In this document: piece by piece, positions 36,849 to 48,458 of the stretch
Layout: every line of letters starts with the position of its first letter
How positions within the stretch are numbered: the stretch's first letter is position 1
From: Acanthopleura granulata
Lineage: Eukaryota; Mollusca; Polyplacophora; Chitonida; Chitonidae
Direction: 5' to 3'
NCBI GenBank assembly: GCA_016165875.1
Contig: JABBOT010000007.1
Location: 8,341,245 to 8,405,244, forward strand
DNA length: 64,000 nt
Notes under the pieces: model-generated
What the model was told of the DNA's origin: nothing
What the model saw: the letters and a program-made list of their open reading frames with translations, nothing else
Databases searched by the model: none
Translations under genes and position numbers: made by a program

Positions 36849-39459
36849 CTTAGTTTTCTTACCTCGCTTCTTAAATCTTCATGGTAACTTAGAAATTCCA
36901 GCTCTATGAGCTCAGTTTTATAGCACGCCTCCAGGGGTTTGTTACCTTGGTTGAATCATAATCGGCAAATTTTTGACAAAAACGTTAACGTAATTAAAGC
37001 AGGCTTATTTTCATGATAAACCAAACGTTGAACACCAACCAAAGGAAAGTGGGCACAAATGAGCTTAGAAAATGGTGTTTGCTAAAAGTTCACATATTAA
37101 AGCTGGAATGGTATAATCAGTTGAAAATAGGAAATAGGAGGAGATAAGCAGACGTCAAGGGTTATCTCCGAAAAGACTTCTTCCATAACGACATGGGACA
37201 CGTTTAATAAGTCGCCCAATCATGTTTGTTAACATTGGTATCATAGGTGGCCAAATCGTCTGAAGGCTACTTATACCCAATATATATGACAAAGTACATG
37301 TAAATAACTTCAATAGCTGGAACATAAGCCAGAACTTTAAATAACTAGACAAAAACACGGAGACGTATTCCGACCAAACGACGCTGGGTCGAAAGCTGAC
37401 TCTAGGCTTTGCGCTGACATATAAATGAACCAACAAACATGCTTTCCCTTCGCTATCCGAAATCAGAGAAGTGTGTGGGTTTTACATTTAGTCGGATAAA
37501 TCCGTTAACAGGAAAATCAGGTGACAGTAAAAAGCATTACTTTTATTGGTCGCACACCGGTCAAGCATTGTGTGCGACCAATCAGACCGAAGCTTTTTTC
37601 GCATGAAGATCAGAGGAGCAGTGTAGAGTGTAACCAATCAAGATATTCAAAGGTGTTTTATTATAAGGACAACTTGCTACGTATATAGTAGAAATATGGC
37701 AGCACCGGAGGCTTTCATCGTTGAGAAATCAAACCAGAACTGCAGCATGACGTTCCTTCTCCCTGTTAAATGAAGACTAACCCAACACCTACAAACTTAC
37801 GGGTTATCGTATATCCCATATCGTAAAGCCTAGGGTGTCAGATTTCGAACAAACGTCGTTTGGTTGAGATTGAAATATTTTGCCCACTAGGATATATATC
37901 CAGTTATGTAAATTTCGGGATAATGTCCCAGGCATTGAAGTTAAGTACCTTGCTATATTAGGTATAACCAGCGTTCGGACCATTCTGCCAGCTATGATTG
38001 GTACCACGTGGCATGAGGCCCTCCACACGGCAAGAGAAGACTAAGAACTTGTCTCAGGATGAGGTAATTACTGTGGATTAAATTAAATAGCCTTAATTTG
38101 AAAACTGTGGAGGACTGTTTTATTTCGTTACTACGACATGTATTAAGAGGTTATCATAAGCCTTAATCACAAAATTGAAAATTAGTGAATAAGTAGAAAT
38201 CTCACTTCAGGAAGGCAAACTCTAAATTGACACCAAGTGTAACTTAAGCCTAAGAACATTCCGTGCTTTGAGGCCTAGTCAACCTGTTATCAGTGCAGCG
38301 TGACTGGAACATGGGACTTGAAAATGTCGGGTATCGTAAACAGAGATATATCGGCCCTGGTCCTGCTACAAGGAGTCATTGCTACATTGTGGTATGTAAG
38401 AACTAAGAAAATATATAAAGTATGATGGATTCAGGCAAAGGGAAGCAGTCAACAGTTTTTATTGATGACGGAAGGCATAATGATGCTCCACAGCCCGAAA
38501 ATGGTTTATAGCGTTTATGATCAATAGCATACGTACAATCCATCTTGTGTACCAGTTCGACCAGGTGTCCAACCTGTTTGTCCTCAGGTGCATAAAGCCA
38601 TATTAGAATGGTTATCCTGCTCAAGGGTGAGGGAGTGGACTGCGGGGGATTGGTTGGGGTGGGGGAGGGGAAGAGTGATCACTGGGACTGAGTGTTTAGA
38701 GCCCAATTCCGAAGTGATATCGACCATTGGATCGAATGGAAGTGTCTGTAAACGCTAGATCATTTCTTCCTAGAAACAGAAGACCTTTAAGGTGATCCTA
38801 AAAGAATCATTACTAGATCGGAATGGGGTGTTTATGCTCTCGTTATAGTACCGTACCAAGGAGGAAGTAGTAAAATATGCATGTACTGTAGGCACAGATC
38901 CATCCGCGAGGTAAATTCTTGATTCACCAGTGCGGAGTGATATGTACCTAAATGTCCATTTTCCTCGATAATGTCGCTATTCTGAGGCAGGGTTTCCCCA
39001 CCATCTGATAAGTTCGTTATTCTGTAGTCAACTACTGACAAAACCTTTAATTTAAACGACGCCTTGTATTTTACCCTTAGTTGCACAACTCAAAAATAAA
39101 AATGACCTTGAAAGGAATGAATAAATGATTATGGGTTAACGCTATCCCCTTGAAAGAAAGATTTTTATAACGTGCAACTACTGATATGAATTACGGCGCA
39201 ACAAATGTGCATACAATTTGAATTCCTTGATATAAATAACGTTTTAACGGATCCCATCGGATTATTTATTCAAGTCTGCAGTGACTTTCACGAAACTCCT
39301 TAAATTAAATGTCGTAAAGTTCTTAAATTAAAACTCTCTTAACTACTTTGCTAAATGACGGTGTTTGGGTGTAATTCGACAAGGCGACGTTATGATAAAA
39401 ATCGCTTACGAATTTTTTGGAGGGGTTGAGAAACCGAAGCGTTTTCCTGATGTAAACCA
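36849..39459. other. unrecognised sequence with one hairpin
   Basis: ATTGGTCGCACAC (37545-37557) and GTGTGCGACCAAT (37570-37582) form a perfect 13-bp stem with a 12-bp loop. A 25-bp match to the LINE 3' tail in minus orientation (AATGAATAAATGATTATGGGTTAACGC type) lies at about 39115-39143. No gene is recognised. Confidence 0.4.
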
Positions 39460-39590
39460 TCCCCTGTACTAGGCACTTGAAAAATTTCTGGACATAGTCG
39501 GATTCGAACCTTTGGCCTCAGAGAAACTAAAAGTTAGAATAAAACCCGAAATGAGGTAAATGGAAAAGAGATTAACCACTTGGCATAAAG
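39460..39590 (-). repeat. tRNA-like promoter remnant
   Basis: On the minus strand GCCAAGTGGTTAATCTC looks like a tRNA A box/D-arm, and GAGGCCAAAGGTTCGAATCCGAC like a T-arm with a perfect B box (GGTTCGAATCC). They are about 60 bp apart, too far for a normal tRNA and lacking a foldable anticodon arm. A tRNA-derived SINE head or tRNA pseudogene is likely. Confidence 0.45.
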
Positions 39591-41751
39591 TCACACGTAC
39601 TTGATCATATCCAATGTGACGTGTGACATCATTCGAGCTATCACTCTGTCGTCGCTTCGCTGGTTTTACTCTCTGTTATGTGTATGTTGTTTTCTTTTAT
39701 GTCAATAAACAGAGGATGATTTGCTGCTGACCGAACAACACCCGAGACGAATGAGCCTGTGGGAGTTTTTATCACAGAATATCAGTGTTAATATTATTAT
39801 TGGGAGGAACAATATCTTCTTTTGACCAACATGTACATTGCTTTGCATACTTAAACACTTTGCCTTAATTGCAGAGAAAACACATACATGTAGATCTATG
39901 ATTGTCCCATAAGTGAGCCAATGATTCGTGTGTGTCTACAAGGAGCAGATGAGCAAATCCCAAATAACGGTTATTGGTTTAACAGCGGGAATACCTTGAA
40001 GACATTTTGAGTTGAGTTGTCCCATGGTCGATACTGTCTAATAACTAGACAATCGAAGGAATAAAACTTAATAACAATGAAACTTTCCTTGACAAGTTAG
40101 GGTACCCCAGTAGTACTGAATGGGTAAAGGCTGGGTCAAGTGGGACGATAAAGAGAAAAAAAGGATTAAATTGATTAACCTATTATTCTTTCGGCTTTGG
40201 TATAGTGTTACATCTGTGAAGGAGCAAGGCTCATAAAGCGTTTTATGTACTGGTGCTTTGCAACCTCAACTGGCAGGTTTTGTGAGTTCCATTTTGTTCC
40301 AAACTTTGCAATGGCATTTTGTAATAAATAGAGGTGACAGCCCCTTTCATACATTAAATGTTAAACATCAACTGGTAACTGTCTGCACCCAAAAGTGACT
40401 TTTGCGTGGCAAAGTGTAAACGTTAAGTTACCTTGTCATATTCCAACGGTATGTTTTTTTTGCGTGTGCCTTCAAGATTCTATCAACTTAATGACATAGC
40501 TCTTCATTAATTCGATACAACTACATCTTTTGTTTTATTTCGATGCCAATATTTTAACTGTTTTTAGACAAGCCTAAACAGAGGAGTTAATATAAGTTGT
40601 GGCGACAGTACTAACATGACGCTTATATCAGCTTAATATAGGTTAAATCCAATGACATAATACTATACTATTTCTTTCTATAGCGAGAGTCCATCCTGAG
40701 ATTAATATCGTTTTGTTTTATTACACAGGTTGTATGTGCAGCCAGACATACGAGGTTACATTTGTGACATTACAGCCCTTGATTTTGGCCTGTAGTAACT
40801 GTTTAGCAGCTGGTTGAAGACCGCCGCTGCAGTAAACCTGTTGTTAATATCCCCTAATATTGCAATTCTCAACCACACCGGTTACATATTTAAAAACGCC
40901 CCAATCGTTGTTATCAGAAAAATTAACCAAATCTGGACACAACCCTTTAACATTAGTGGAGAGTTGATATCATTTGTACCAATGTAAGAATGATTAAACT
41001 CTAGCAATAATGAACCTTGCGAATCGTCTATAGCAAATGTCCCGGTCGTGAACCGATGATAAATTTACATCTTTTATAACGATTGCCTCTTTTTTCAAGC
41101 AGACTTTTCCTTGTATAAGTCTTCTATCCGCGTGAATAATATTCCATTTATCGATTAATAGAGTTCAAGTGAACGCGATGTATTATGCACAGGCGCCAGA
41201 GTTATTGCATTGGGTCAAACATTGAACATGGAACGCCACACTGGCTCCTTAATATTACATCAATTGTTCCTAGTATTATAGCTGCCATAAGAAATAACAA
41301 ACTCTTCAGTCTAGCCACAGGATCTCAAGTATACGGTAATTTGTAATTTCTAATATATTGTTTCCTTTACACTGTGTCCAAAGCGAGTCCTGTAAGATAA
41401 AATTATAAGTGACAGCGTTACAACACTCGCAGAAAGCAATCACTTCAAATAGCTTTAAAATGGACAGTGGAATCACAGGAATGATAGAAGGAAACAAAGT
41501 ACATGTAATAAACTGCATGCCCTTATTATTATTATGCACACGTATGTTTTCATTATTAATGCAGCGGTAAAGAGTCCAATATGACAGTGTTTTTACCTTT
41601 GTTCAAGCGAAATGTGGCTATCTGGAGAAGGCATTTGGGTAAGCTATGATTAATTTGTCGGACCATGGAACTTGCACTAGAGAGCTTATAAGTGACAGTT
41701 TGTTCAGTCTTCATAAACATCGGTCGCCTCAAGTATCACAATTTAGTTCTT
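39591..41751. other. unrecognised sequence
   Basis: AT-rich, with no gene or known repeat recognised. Confidence 0.4.
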
Positions 41752-41962
41752 GGCACTCAAGAATATTTCACTTATACGACGGCGGCAGGAATTATGGTGG
41801 GAGGAAATCGGGAAGAGCAAGAGGGACACACACGACCATCCGCAGGTTGTGGACTGACCTTCCCACGTACGGGCGAAAAGGAAGACAGCATGAGGTGGAC
41901 TTCAACAACTCAGAGCAACCGCATTGGTGGTAGACTTTTGGGTCATTGCGTTGCGCTAATTA
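41752..41962 (-). mobile_element. SINE family S1, near full length, tail degraded
   Basis: Minus-strand body and head up to GCGCAACGCAATGACCC. The 3' end stops at AGTGAAATATTCTTGAGTGCC without the CGGCGTAAAACACC tail. Confidence 0.8.
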
Positions 41963-42037
41963 ACATGTAAGGGGCAGATATGGATGTAGTCAACAGTTAG
42001 TATGTAAAGGGCATATGCCGATGTAAAGTCAATAGGG

Positions 42038-42250
42038 GACCTCCGTGGTGGAGGGAGTTAGCGCGCTAGGGAAACGTAATGACCCAGGTGTCCCTTAACA
42101 ATGCGATCGCTGTGAGTTCAAGCCTACTCCGGCCAGCAGCCTGCGGATGGTCGTGGGTTTCCGGTTTCCTCCCGTCATGATGCTGGTTGCTGTTGTATGA
42201 GTTAAGTATTCTTGAATACGGCGTAGTAACACCAATCAAATAAATAAACG
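42038..42250 (+). mobile_element. SINE family S1 with internal deletion
   Basis: The head GACCTCCGTGG...GGAGTTAGCGCGCTAG is followed by a good B box (GAGTTCAAGCC). A deletion joins CTCCGGCC to AGCAGCCTGCGG, and the tail reaches AATCAAATAAATAAA. Confidence 0.88.
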
Positions 42251-42474
42251 GGTGTTGTGAAAGATCGGCTGTGGTTGGCTCCCTCTGCTAAGGCGCAGTC
42301 TCGCCTGAGCTAGGGTCAGTGATTATGTCAGTACGATTGAAGTCCTATACAAGTTACCGCTTTCCGCCAAAATGGCATATGTCATGCAGTGAAATGGCCA
42401 CCAACATATCATTTCAAAGGTCAGAGACTGAACCGGGATTCCGGTTCGACTTAGAACATCTTAAGCGCCTTAAC

Positions 42475-43095
42475 CATTAATCGTTGGGAGAATATACTCT
42501 TCAGCATCAATCTGATCGTTGGGATAATATACTCGTCAGCATTAACCTAATCACTGAGACTGTATGGTTGTTAGCATTAACCTGATCGTTGAGAGTATAT
42601 ACTCGTCATAAATAAACTAATCGTTGGGATAATACAGTCGTCAGTATTAGCTTAGTCGTTGGGAGAATATACTCATCAGCAAAATTCTAATCGTCGGGGG
42701 TAGATGCTCTCCAGCATTAACTAAATCTTTAGGAGTATATACTCGTCAACAATAAAGTAATAGTTGTGAGTATATATTCGTCAGCATTAACCTAACTGTT
42801 GGAGCATATTCGCATCAGCATTAATCTAATCGGTGGGAGTATACACTCTTCACCATTAACACAACAGATGGGATTGTATAGTCTTTAGCATTAACCTAAT
42901 CGTTGGGAGTCTATAGTCGTCAGCATTAACCTAATTGTTGGGAGAATATACTCTTTAGCGGTAACAGTCGTTCGGAGAATATACTCGTTAACATTAACGT
43001 AATTGTTTGGGTATATACTTGTCAGCATTAACCCAGTCGGTGAGGGTATGTACTCGTCAGCCTATATTAACCTACTCGCTGGAAACACATACTTC
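42475..43095 (+). repeat. minisatellite, about 17 units of ~35 bp
   Basis: Units read approximately TTAACCTAATCGTTGGGAG followed by TATATACTCGTCAGCA. About 17-18 consecutive copies vary at many positions and by 1-3 bp in length. It follows an S1 SINE by about 225 bp. No reading frame is kept throughout. Confidence 0.9.
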
Positions 43096-43599
43096 TACGC
43101 ATGGCATGTAAAGAAGAAACATAAAGGCCACAACAATAGCTGTATAAAGTGCGATGGTGGCTTTATTTCAGGAAACTTCACAGTGCAGTGCAATGTGTTA
43201 GACACTGCAGCCCCGCCCGTAAATCTAGCTATATTCTCATCGGAATAATTGTACACAATAACATAAGGAATTATTTACACGTATAACTATTTAAAATACA
43301 TAAAATATTCGCTCAGATTCAACACTGCATCAGCTTTATTAGGCTTTAAAGCCACACAGGTTTTGATCTTTTAATTTTTTCTTTCAAGGTTTATAATGTA
43401 CAATCCTGCTGCACTTGTTATATACTATACATTCGAATTCTTTAAGTAACACCGTACTTAGAAATCATTAAATTCTAGCAAACAGTTCAGACATTTGAGT
43501 ATTTTGTTCACGGCAGAACCAGGCGGTCAAACACAAAACTATAAATTAGGTAATGCCCCGAGTGCGCATCATACGTTAAAAAAGTACAAGCTAACGAAT

Positions 43600-44095
43600 C
43601 CGTTATTTCATCTCATAACATGGCGTGAGACAGATAAGGCCTCCGTGCCAGGACATTACGAAACCTGAGTCTGCTTTCAGAGTTAAATTTATGGAGATGC
43701 TCCAAGCCACGTTCTGGAGCTGCCACTCAGTGAATATAACAGCCCATGCTGGCAGAAAGCTATAAGATTTGGACAAGGAGGAAACGAGAAATCCACAGAA
43801 ATGTATTTGACAACTGACGCAGGGACAGCCGTCATTCCCTAAAGGTGAAAACTCCATTTTATTAAGTTCCCGGATGTAAAACTACTACCATGTCAACACT
43901 GAAGGCGGCTTTCTGAGTTTACTGGCGCGTTTTACTACCGCCTTCCAGTCCCCACTCAACAAGCTTATGGAATGCGTGGGAGCATACATATCTACGCACA
44001 TTTTATTAAAATAAATAGCAGCGTTCACGCGAATGCTAAGTAATGCGATTTCATATAATAGTTTGGACTGAATCACCTCTCCTGTTTATTGTTGT
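43600..44095 (-). repeat. block beta, copy D (related to 53.9-60.8 kb)
   Basis: Shares ordered words with the blocks at 53970, 56235 and 60450: GGCGGCTTTCTGAGTTTA, TTTTACTACC, ATGCGTGGGA.CATA and AATGCT.AGT. An 84-codon minus frame (43857-43603) starts Met-Glu where the copy at 56422 also starts Met-Glu, followed by a cysteine pair and a hydrophobic stretch. The protein, if real, is unknown. Confidence 0.5.
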
Positions 44096-44771
44096 TTTAC
44101 TGAATTATGTAGACTCAAGGGATGCTGAACAAATCCACTTTAGAACAAAACCTCAAAGTTTTCGTTACTGATAGTTATATGACTGGCATTTTAGCACATT
44201 GCTAATGTATGGGGGAATACGCGAATGGTGACTCTGGCATCGGCTAAATTTCCCTTGAGGCTGTACTACATGCTTGCTTTGAGGTATAGAGGTAGAAGGA
44301 ATGTTAAAAACATTACTTAAACAACTTGTCTGTAGGAACGAACTGTGACGCGAGGCACATGCACCGAACCGCTTCAACCACTTACTCAACTCTGTTACTT
44401 AAAGTGAACATATCGTCTGCTGATGTTGAACTCCCGAGTCACTCCCGAGAGGTAATACAGCTTCACCCTTATGTCTATCAGTCAGTAACAACGTTGCTGG
44501 AATCAATAAGAAAAAATCGATTAATTGTTACGGAAATGCAGGTTTGAATTGCGCAATCTCTTCATAATTTCCACATGAGCTTCAGTACCCCTTCCGTTAA
44601 TACGTCACGTTGGACATCCCTGGCAAACAGTTGTAGATAGTCAGCCTTTCACAGCAGTGTGATATAATCCATTAGAGCTCGTCTCATATGTAAATGCAAT
44701 GTCGTATGCTTATTCAGGGTACATGAAAAGCATAAGTTTTTTTTTATAACAGTTCTTTTCATAACATTATC

Positions 44772-44953
44772 TAGAGCAGCGTAATGACCCAGGAGCTTCT
44801 CACCAATGAGGACTGTAGGCGAGCAACCTGCAGGTGGTCGTGGGTTTCCCCGTGGCTGTGCCCGGTTTGCTCCCACCATAATGCTGGCCGTCGTCGAATG
44901 CAGGAAATATTCTTGATTAAGGCGTAAAACACCAACGAAATAAATAAATAAAT
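44772..44953 (+). mobile_element. SINE family S1, truncated, with target-site duplication
   Basis: Begins inside the head (GCAGCGTAATGACCC) and has lost most of the B-box and CTCTCCGGCC part. It continues with AGCAACCTGCAGGTGGTCG to the tail. ATAACATTATC flanks it at 44761-44771 and 44954-44964. Confidence 0.9.
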
Positions 44954-45084
44954 ATAACATTATCACAGTTCTGATAGCAAAATAGTATTGTGACGCTTAG
45001 TTTATCAACAGTACATAGCCCGACTAGAAAACATTTTCTCTAATTTTCTGTACATATGTTTCTTTATAAACATGATTCGTGTGG

Positions 45085-45275
45085 CACGAAGTACTCAAGA
45101 ATATTTCACTTATATTCGATAGCGGCCAGCATTATGGTGGGAGAAAAACCGGCAAAAGCCTTGGGGAAACCAACGAACATCCGAAAGCTGCCGTCACACC
45201 TTCCCACACACTGGCTGGAGGGGAAGCCAGCATGAGCTGGACTTGAACTCTCAGCGACTGCATTAGTGAGACATT
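45085..45275 (-). mobile_element. SINE family S1, tail degraded
   Basis: Minus-strand copy with the B-box region GCTGAGAGTTCAAGTCC, CAGCTCATGCTGGCTTCC, CCCACCATAATGCTGGCCGC and AAGTGAAATATTCTTGAGTAC. The A-rich tail and part of the head are lost. Confidence 0.85.
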
Positions 45276-45577
45276 GGTGACAGCCTCTAATCCCCTTGAG
45301 TTACTATAAATACTCGTAATAACATGTTTTCAAGAGGTTGCTGTAGAGATTTGAACCATCCGTCTGTAAGACATTAAATACTTTACCCGTTGTTGCCTAG
45401 TATTTTACGTGGTAATTTTGAATTTTTATCCTCCTCTTATCTGATACAATAAGTGTGTATACAATCACAATTAAGACCAAACTTCAGTGGACTTTTTATA
45501 TGTACCACATTTGTTATGACAAAGCTTGTGTAGTTGTATGGACCAATCATTGAAATTATGACTAGTTAGTTCTATGG

Positions 45578-45690
45578 GGACCTGGATGGCAGCGTAATAA
45601 CCCTTCTCACCAATTCGATCTCAGGAAGCTGCGAATAGGTGAAATATTCTTACACAGAACGGCGTAAAACACCAAATCAAATAAGTGCAT
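45578..45690 (+). mobile_element. SINE family S1, deleted core
   Basis: Head words (GGCAGCGTAATAACCC, CTCACCAAT) are joined by a large deletion to the tail ATAGGTGAAATATTCTT...GGCGTAAAACACCAAATCAAATAAG. It lies 55 bp from the LINE target-site duplication. Confidence 0.75.
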
Positions 45691-45757
45691 GAATAAATTC
45701 AATTCTATCAGATCACAAGTGTGTGTTGAGAATATTGGATTATTTATACTGGGTAAA

Positions 45758-45997
45758 AAATGAATGAATGATTATGGCTTAACGCCACATCGACAATATC
45801 TCAGCCATATAGTGGCGAGAACAAGGTGGAAACACGAGACAGTAACAGGTTTTCGATAGTGACTGGAGTACATTAAAAAGAAAACAAAAATGTTCCGACA
45901 TGGGTTAAAATCAGGTAAGAAAACCAAAACACTTAAAACTCGAAAACTAGGATATTAAGGAAATTTTATAACAAATCTTTTTTTTTGAGAATAAAAT
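45758..45997 (-). other. LINE 3' UTR and ATTC tail
   Basis: After the last ORF2 stop (46000-45998) about 240 bp remain. They end CCACTATATGGCTGAGATATTG..., GTGGCGTTAAGCC and ATAATCATTCATTCATT. This end type, a short conserved hairpin-like 3' region with a tandem tetranucleotide tail, replaces poly-A in many I-group elements and is probably what the reverse transcriptase recognises. The S1 SINEs share it. Confidence 0.85.
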
Positions 45998-46872
45998 TTA
46001 TATTTTATGATAAAGGCCAATGGCCTTCAAATATTTTATGAGAGCGTCGCCAGCGATGCTGTCAAACAAATCATACATGGAGTTTACTGTGTAGAATCTT
46101 TACCGCACATGAGCAAAGTCCACACAGTCAACCAGGATATGTTTGATGCCGTACTGCGCATCACATCCAACACACTCGGGAGCACTGCCTCCATCCAGGA
46201 TAAAATTGTGTGTTAGACGAGATTGTCCAACGCCCCATCTTGTTAAAACCACTTGGTCTCTACGAGACATACCAAACGTATAAGAGTCATGGCCTATGAC
46301 AGGTTGAATGGCATGCAGTTTGTTATCGACCTGCAGGTCCCATTCATCCTGCCAAAGGCGACAAATGTATTTAAGAATATTAGATTTAAAATCAGTATAA
46401 GGAATTTTAATCTTAGATATGGGTATACTAAGAGCAGCTTTCGCTTCTCTGTCTGCGACTGTTTCCGTGAATACCAGTATGACTTGGTATCCAACAGAAT
46501 ACAATGTCTTTCCCTCTTTTAATTAACTTTCTATGGATGGCTAGTATTTCTAGTATTGACGGGTTTTGAAATTTATTTTGCTCTATTGCCTAAAGGCAGG
46601 ACAACGAGTCACTGCATATGACTGCTCTCTGGGCAGGGCCGGCTGAAACGTATGATAAAGCCAGAAGTATACGCTCTGGCCTCGGCAGAAAATATTGAAG
46701 ACGAGGATGGAAGGCGAAGAGAGGTGACTCGCTGTTCCAAGACAGCCGCAGCCGCCACCCTGTCCCCATCCTTTGACCCGTCAGTATATATAAATTTATA
46801 ATCCGGATAATTAGCTTTTACTTCAGCGAAACTTTGCTGAATTATAAGAGGGTTTGTATCGGATTTCTTATG
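45998..46872 (-). pseudogene. LINE ORF2, RNase H domain and C-terminal CCHC region (broken)
   Basis: RNase H cleaves the RNA strand of the RNA/DNA hybrid made during retrotransposition. All four acidic positions of the DEDD active site are visible: YTDGSKDG at about 46790-46759, IFSAEARA at about 46693-46673, CSDSLSCL at about 46620-46595 and ADREAK at about 46456-46433, with WIPSH before the last. Downstream comes DEWD...HAIQPV and a CX2CX7HX4C motif (CVGC...H...C). Frames change near 46667 and 46460, and stops sit at 46592-46590 (TAG) and 46102-46100 (TAA). The last part of ORF2 continues in frame past that stop to the final TAA at 46000-45998. Confidence 0.88.
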
Positions 46873-47343
46873 TTAACGTAGATCAAATATTAATTTAGCT
46901 TTTGAAAGAAGCCAGGGAGGAGAGTCCGGAAAAGAAACCGGAGCTATGTCCTCCAGCTTGATGTCAGCTTCCACAATATGGTCCCGAACACGAAGACCAA
47001 AGGAAGAAATTTTGTTGCGACATTTATTATATTTATCTGTATATGATGGATTAAAAACACAGTCGTAGGTAGGGTTTGTTGGGTGAGCTTTAAGCTTAGC
47101 GACGCATTGAAGGCTGAGTTTTACACGCATGTGATATAAAGAAGGCTCATTAGCCTCTACGTATAAACTCTCTACTGGTGAGGTCCTATAGGCACCAAGG
47201 CTGAGCCTCAAACCTTCGTGATGGACCGGATCCAACATTTTAAGATATGATTTCCTAGCGGAACCATAAATGATGAACCCATAGTCCAGTTTAGACCTCA
47301 CCAGAAAACGATACAAATTAAGTAAAACTGATCGGTCAGCACC
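46873..47343 (-). pseudogene. LINE ORF2, connection region between RT and RNase H
   Basis: The frame follows the TAG at 47346-47344 without interruption: GADRSVLLNLYRFLVRSKLDYG, then GSARKSYLKMLDPVHHEGLRL and SPVESLYVEANEPSL, all typical of the thumb/connection segment of I- and jockey-group polymerases. It ends at a TAA (46875-46873), after which the same frame continues into RNase H, so that stop is also a mutation. In relatives a tryptophan usually precedes GADR, so the TAG probably arose from TGG. Confidence 0.88.
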
Positions 47344-47643
47344 CTACTTAGTGCTAGACACGCCCTTAATTATATCGAGAGCCTTTGTACATTTAGCTTT
47401 AAGCATTTTTATGTGAGCTATAAAGGATAATTTACTGTCGAATATAACCCCTAAAAATTTATTTTCCCCAACAATTTTCACTGGTTCACCACAAAATTTA
47501 AGCCCAGGGTCTAAATGAAGTTTGCGTTTATGACAGAAATGCATACCCACGGTTTTAGACGTAGAAAATCTAAAACCATTGGCAACTACCCATTTCTCTA
47601 TCTTATTGAGACAAAGCTGCAGTTGTCGCTCGATGTTATTCAT
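47344..47643 (-). pseudogene. LINE ORF2, end of RT palm and thumb (frame-shifted part)
   Basis: Ninety-nine codons read NNIERQLQLCLNKIEKWVVANGF, FSTSKTVGMHF, KFLGVIFDSKLSF and HIKMLKAKCTKALDIIKG, the usual sequence after the YADD box in this group. This frame lies one base away from the RT frame; the junction is an A-run at about 47644-47649 where one A appears to have been lost. It ends at the TAG at 47346-47344. Confidence 0.88.
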
Positions 47644-48458
47644 ATTTTAGCACGGTAACATATCAGGAAATCATCTACATATAAAGAACCCTCAATACCA
47701 GATGTTAATGTCTGAACCAAGCTGTTAATTTTTATGCTGAATAGTGATGGTGAAAGGATACTGCCCTGGGGCACACCCATCTCTTGTTCATAAGAGTCCG
47801 AAAGAGTGGACCCCACCGGTACCTTAAACTGACGATCAGATAAAAACTGCGATATAAATAAAGGTAAGCGACCTTTTAAACCCATATCAGCAAGGTCTTT
47901 TAAAATACCATATTTCCATGTGGTGTCGTAGGCCTTTTCCAAGTCGAAAAATGTCGATACCACGTGTTCATTATTAATAAAACCATCACGAATGAAGGTT
48001 TCAAATCGAACAAGGTGATCCATAGTGGATCGACCTTGACAAAAACCACATTGAATGTTTGATAAAAGCATGTTGGCTTCAAGAAACCAAACAAGTCTAT
48101 CATTTATCATCCGTTCCATAGTCTTACAGATGCAACTGGTAAGAGCTATGGGACGGTAATTTCTCGGATCACTATGATCCTTACCCTGTTTAGGGACCGG
48201 GATAACATACGCCTCTCTCCATGATGGGGGAAATTTACCAGTCTTCCAAATATCATTAAGTAAGTCCAAGAGTGTCTCCAATGGCTCAGATGGTAAGAGG
48301 TTCAGAAGCTTGTAACATATATTATCCGGGCCGCACGCAGTATCGTGTGCCTTTTGTAAAGAAGTTTTAAGCTCTTCAATTGAAAATGGACGATTATAGT
48401 CTTCTAAATTCTTAGAAGAGAAGGGCAATTTAATTTTCTCCTTCTGATTTTTAATATG
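47640..48458 (-). pseudogene. LINE ORF2, reverse transcriptase domain
   Basis: Reverse transcriptase copies element RNA at the nicked target. Counting from the first Met at 48428, the RT blocks are: GPDNICYKLL (33-42), NYRPIALTSC (90-99), GFCQGRSTMDHL (128-139), FDLEKAYDTTW (161-171, first catalytic Asp), GVPQGSILSP (218-227) and YVDD (250-253, the second pair of catalytic Asp; most relatives have YADD). The frame is continuous with the endonuclease part upstream; a single TAG at 48461-48459 separates them. It ends in an ATGA overlap with the frame-shifted continuation at 47643. Confidence 0.93.

Noticed and set aside
37545..37582. Rho-independent terminator
   Set aside because: Hairpin without a bacterial context; the window is animal DNA.
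42475..43095. CRISPR-like array
   Set aside because: The 35-bp units are contiguous with no unique spacers and the DNA is eukaryotic; it is a minisatellite.
47640..47650. Programmed frameshift in ORF2 of the LINE
   Set aside because: The shift lies in a plain A-run inside the RT coding region, together with several stops and other shifts. A one-base loss is simpler.
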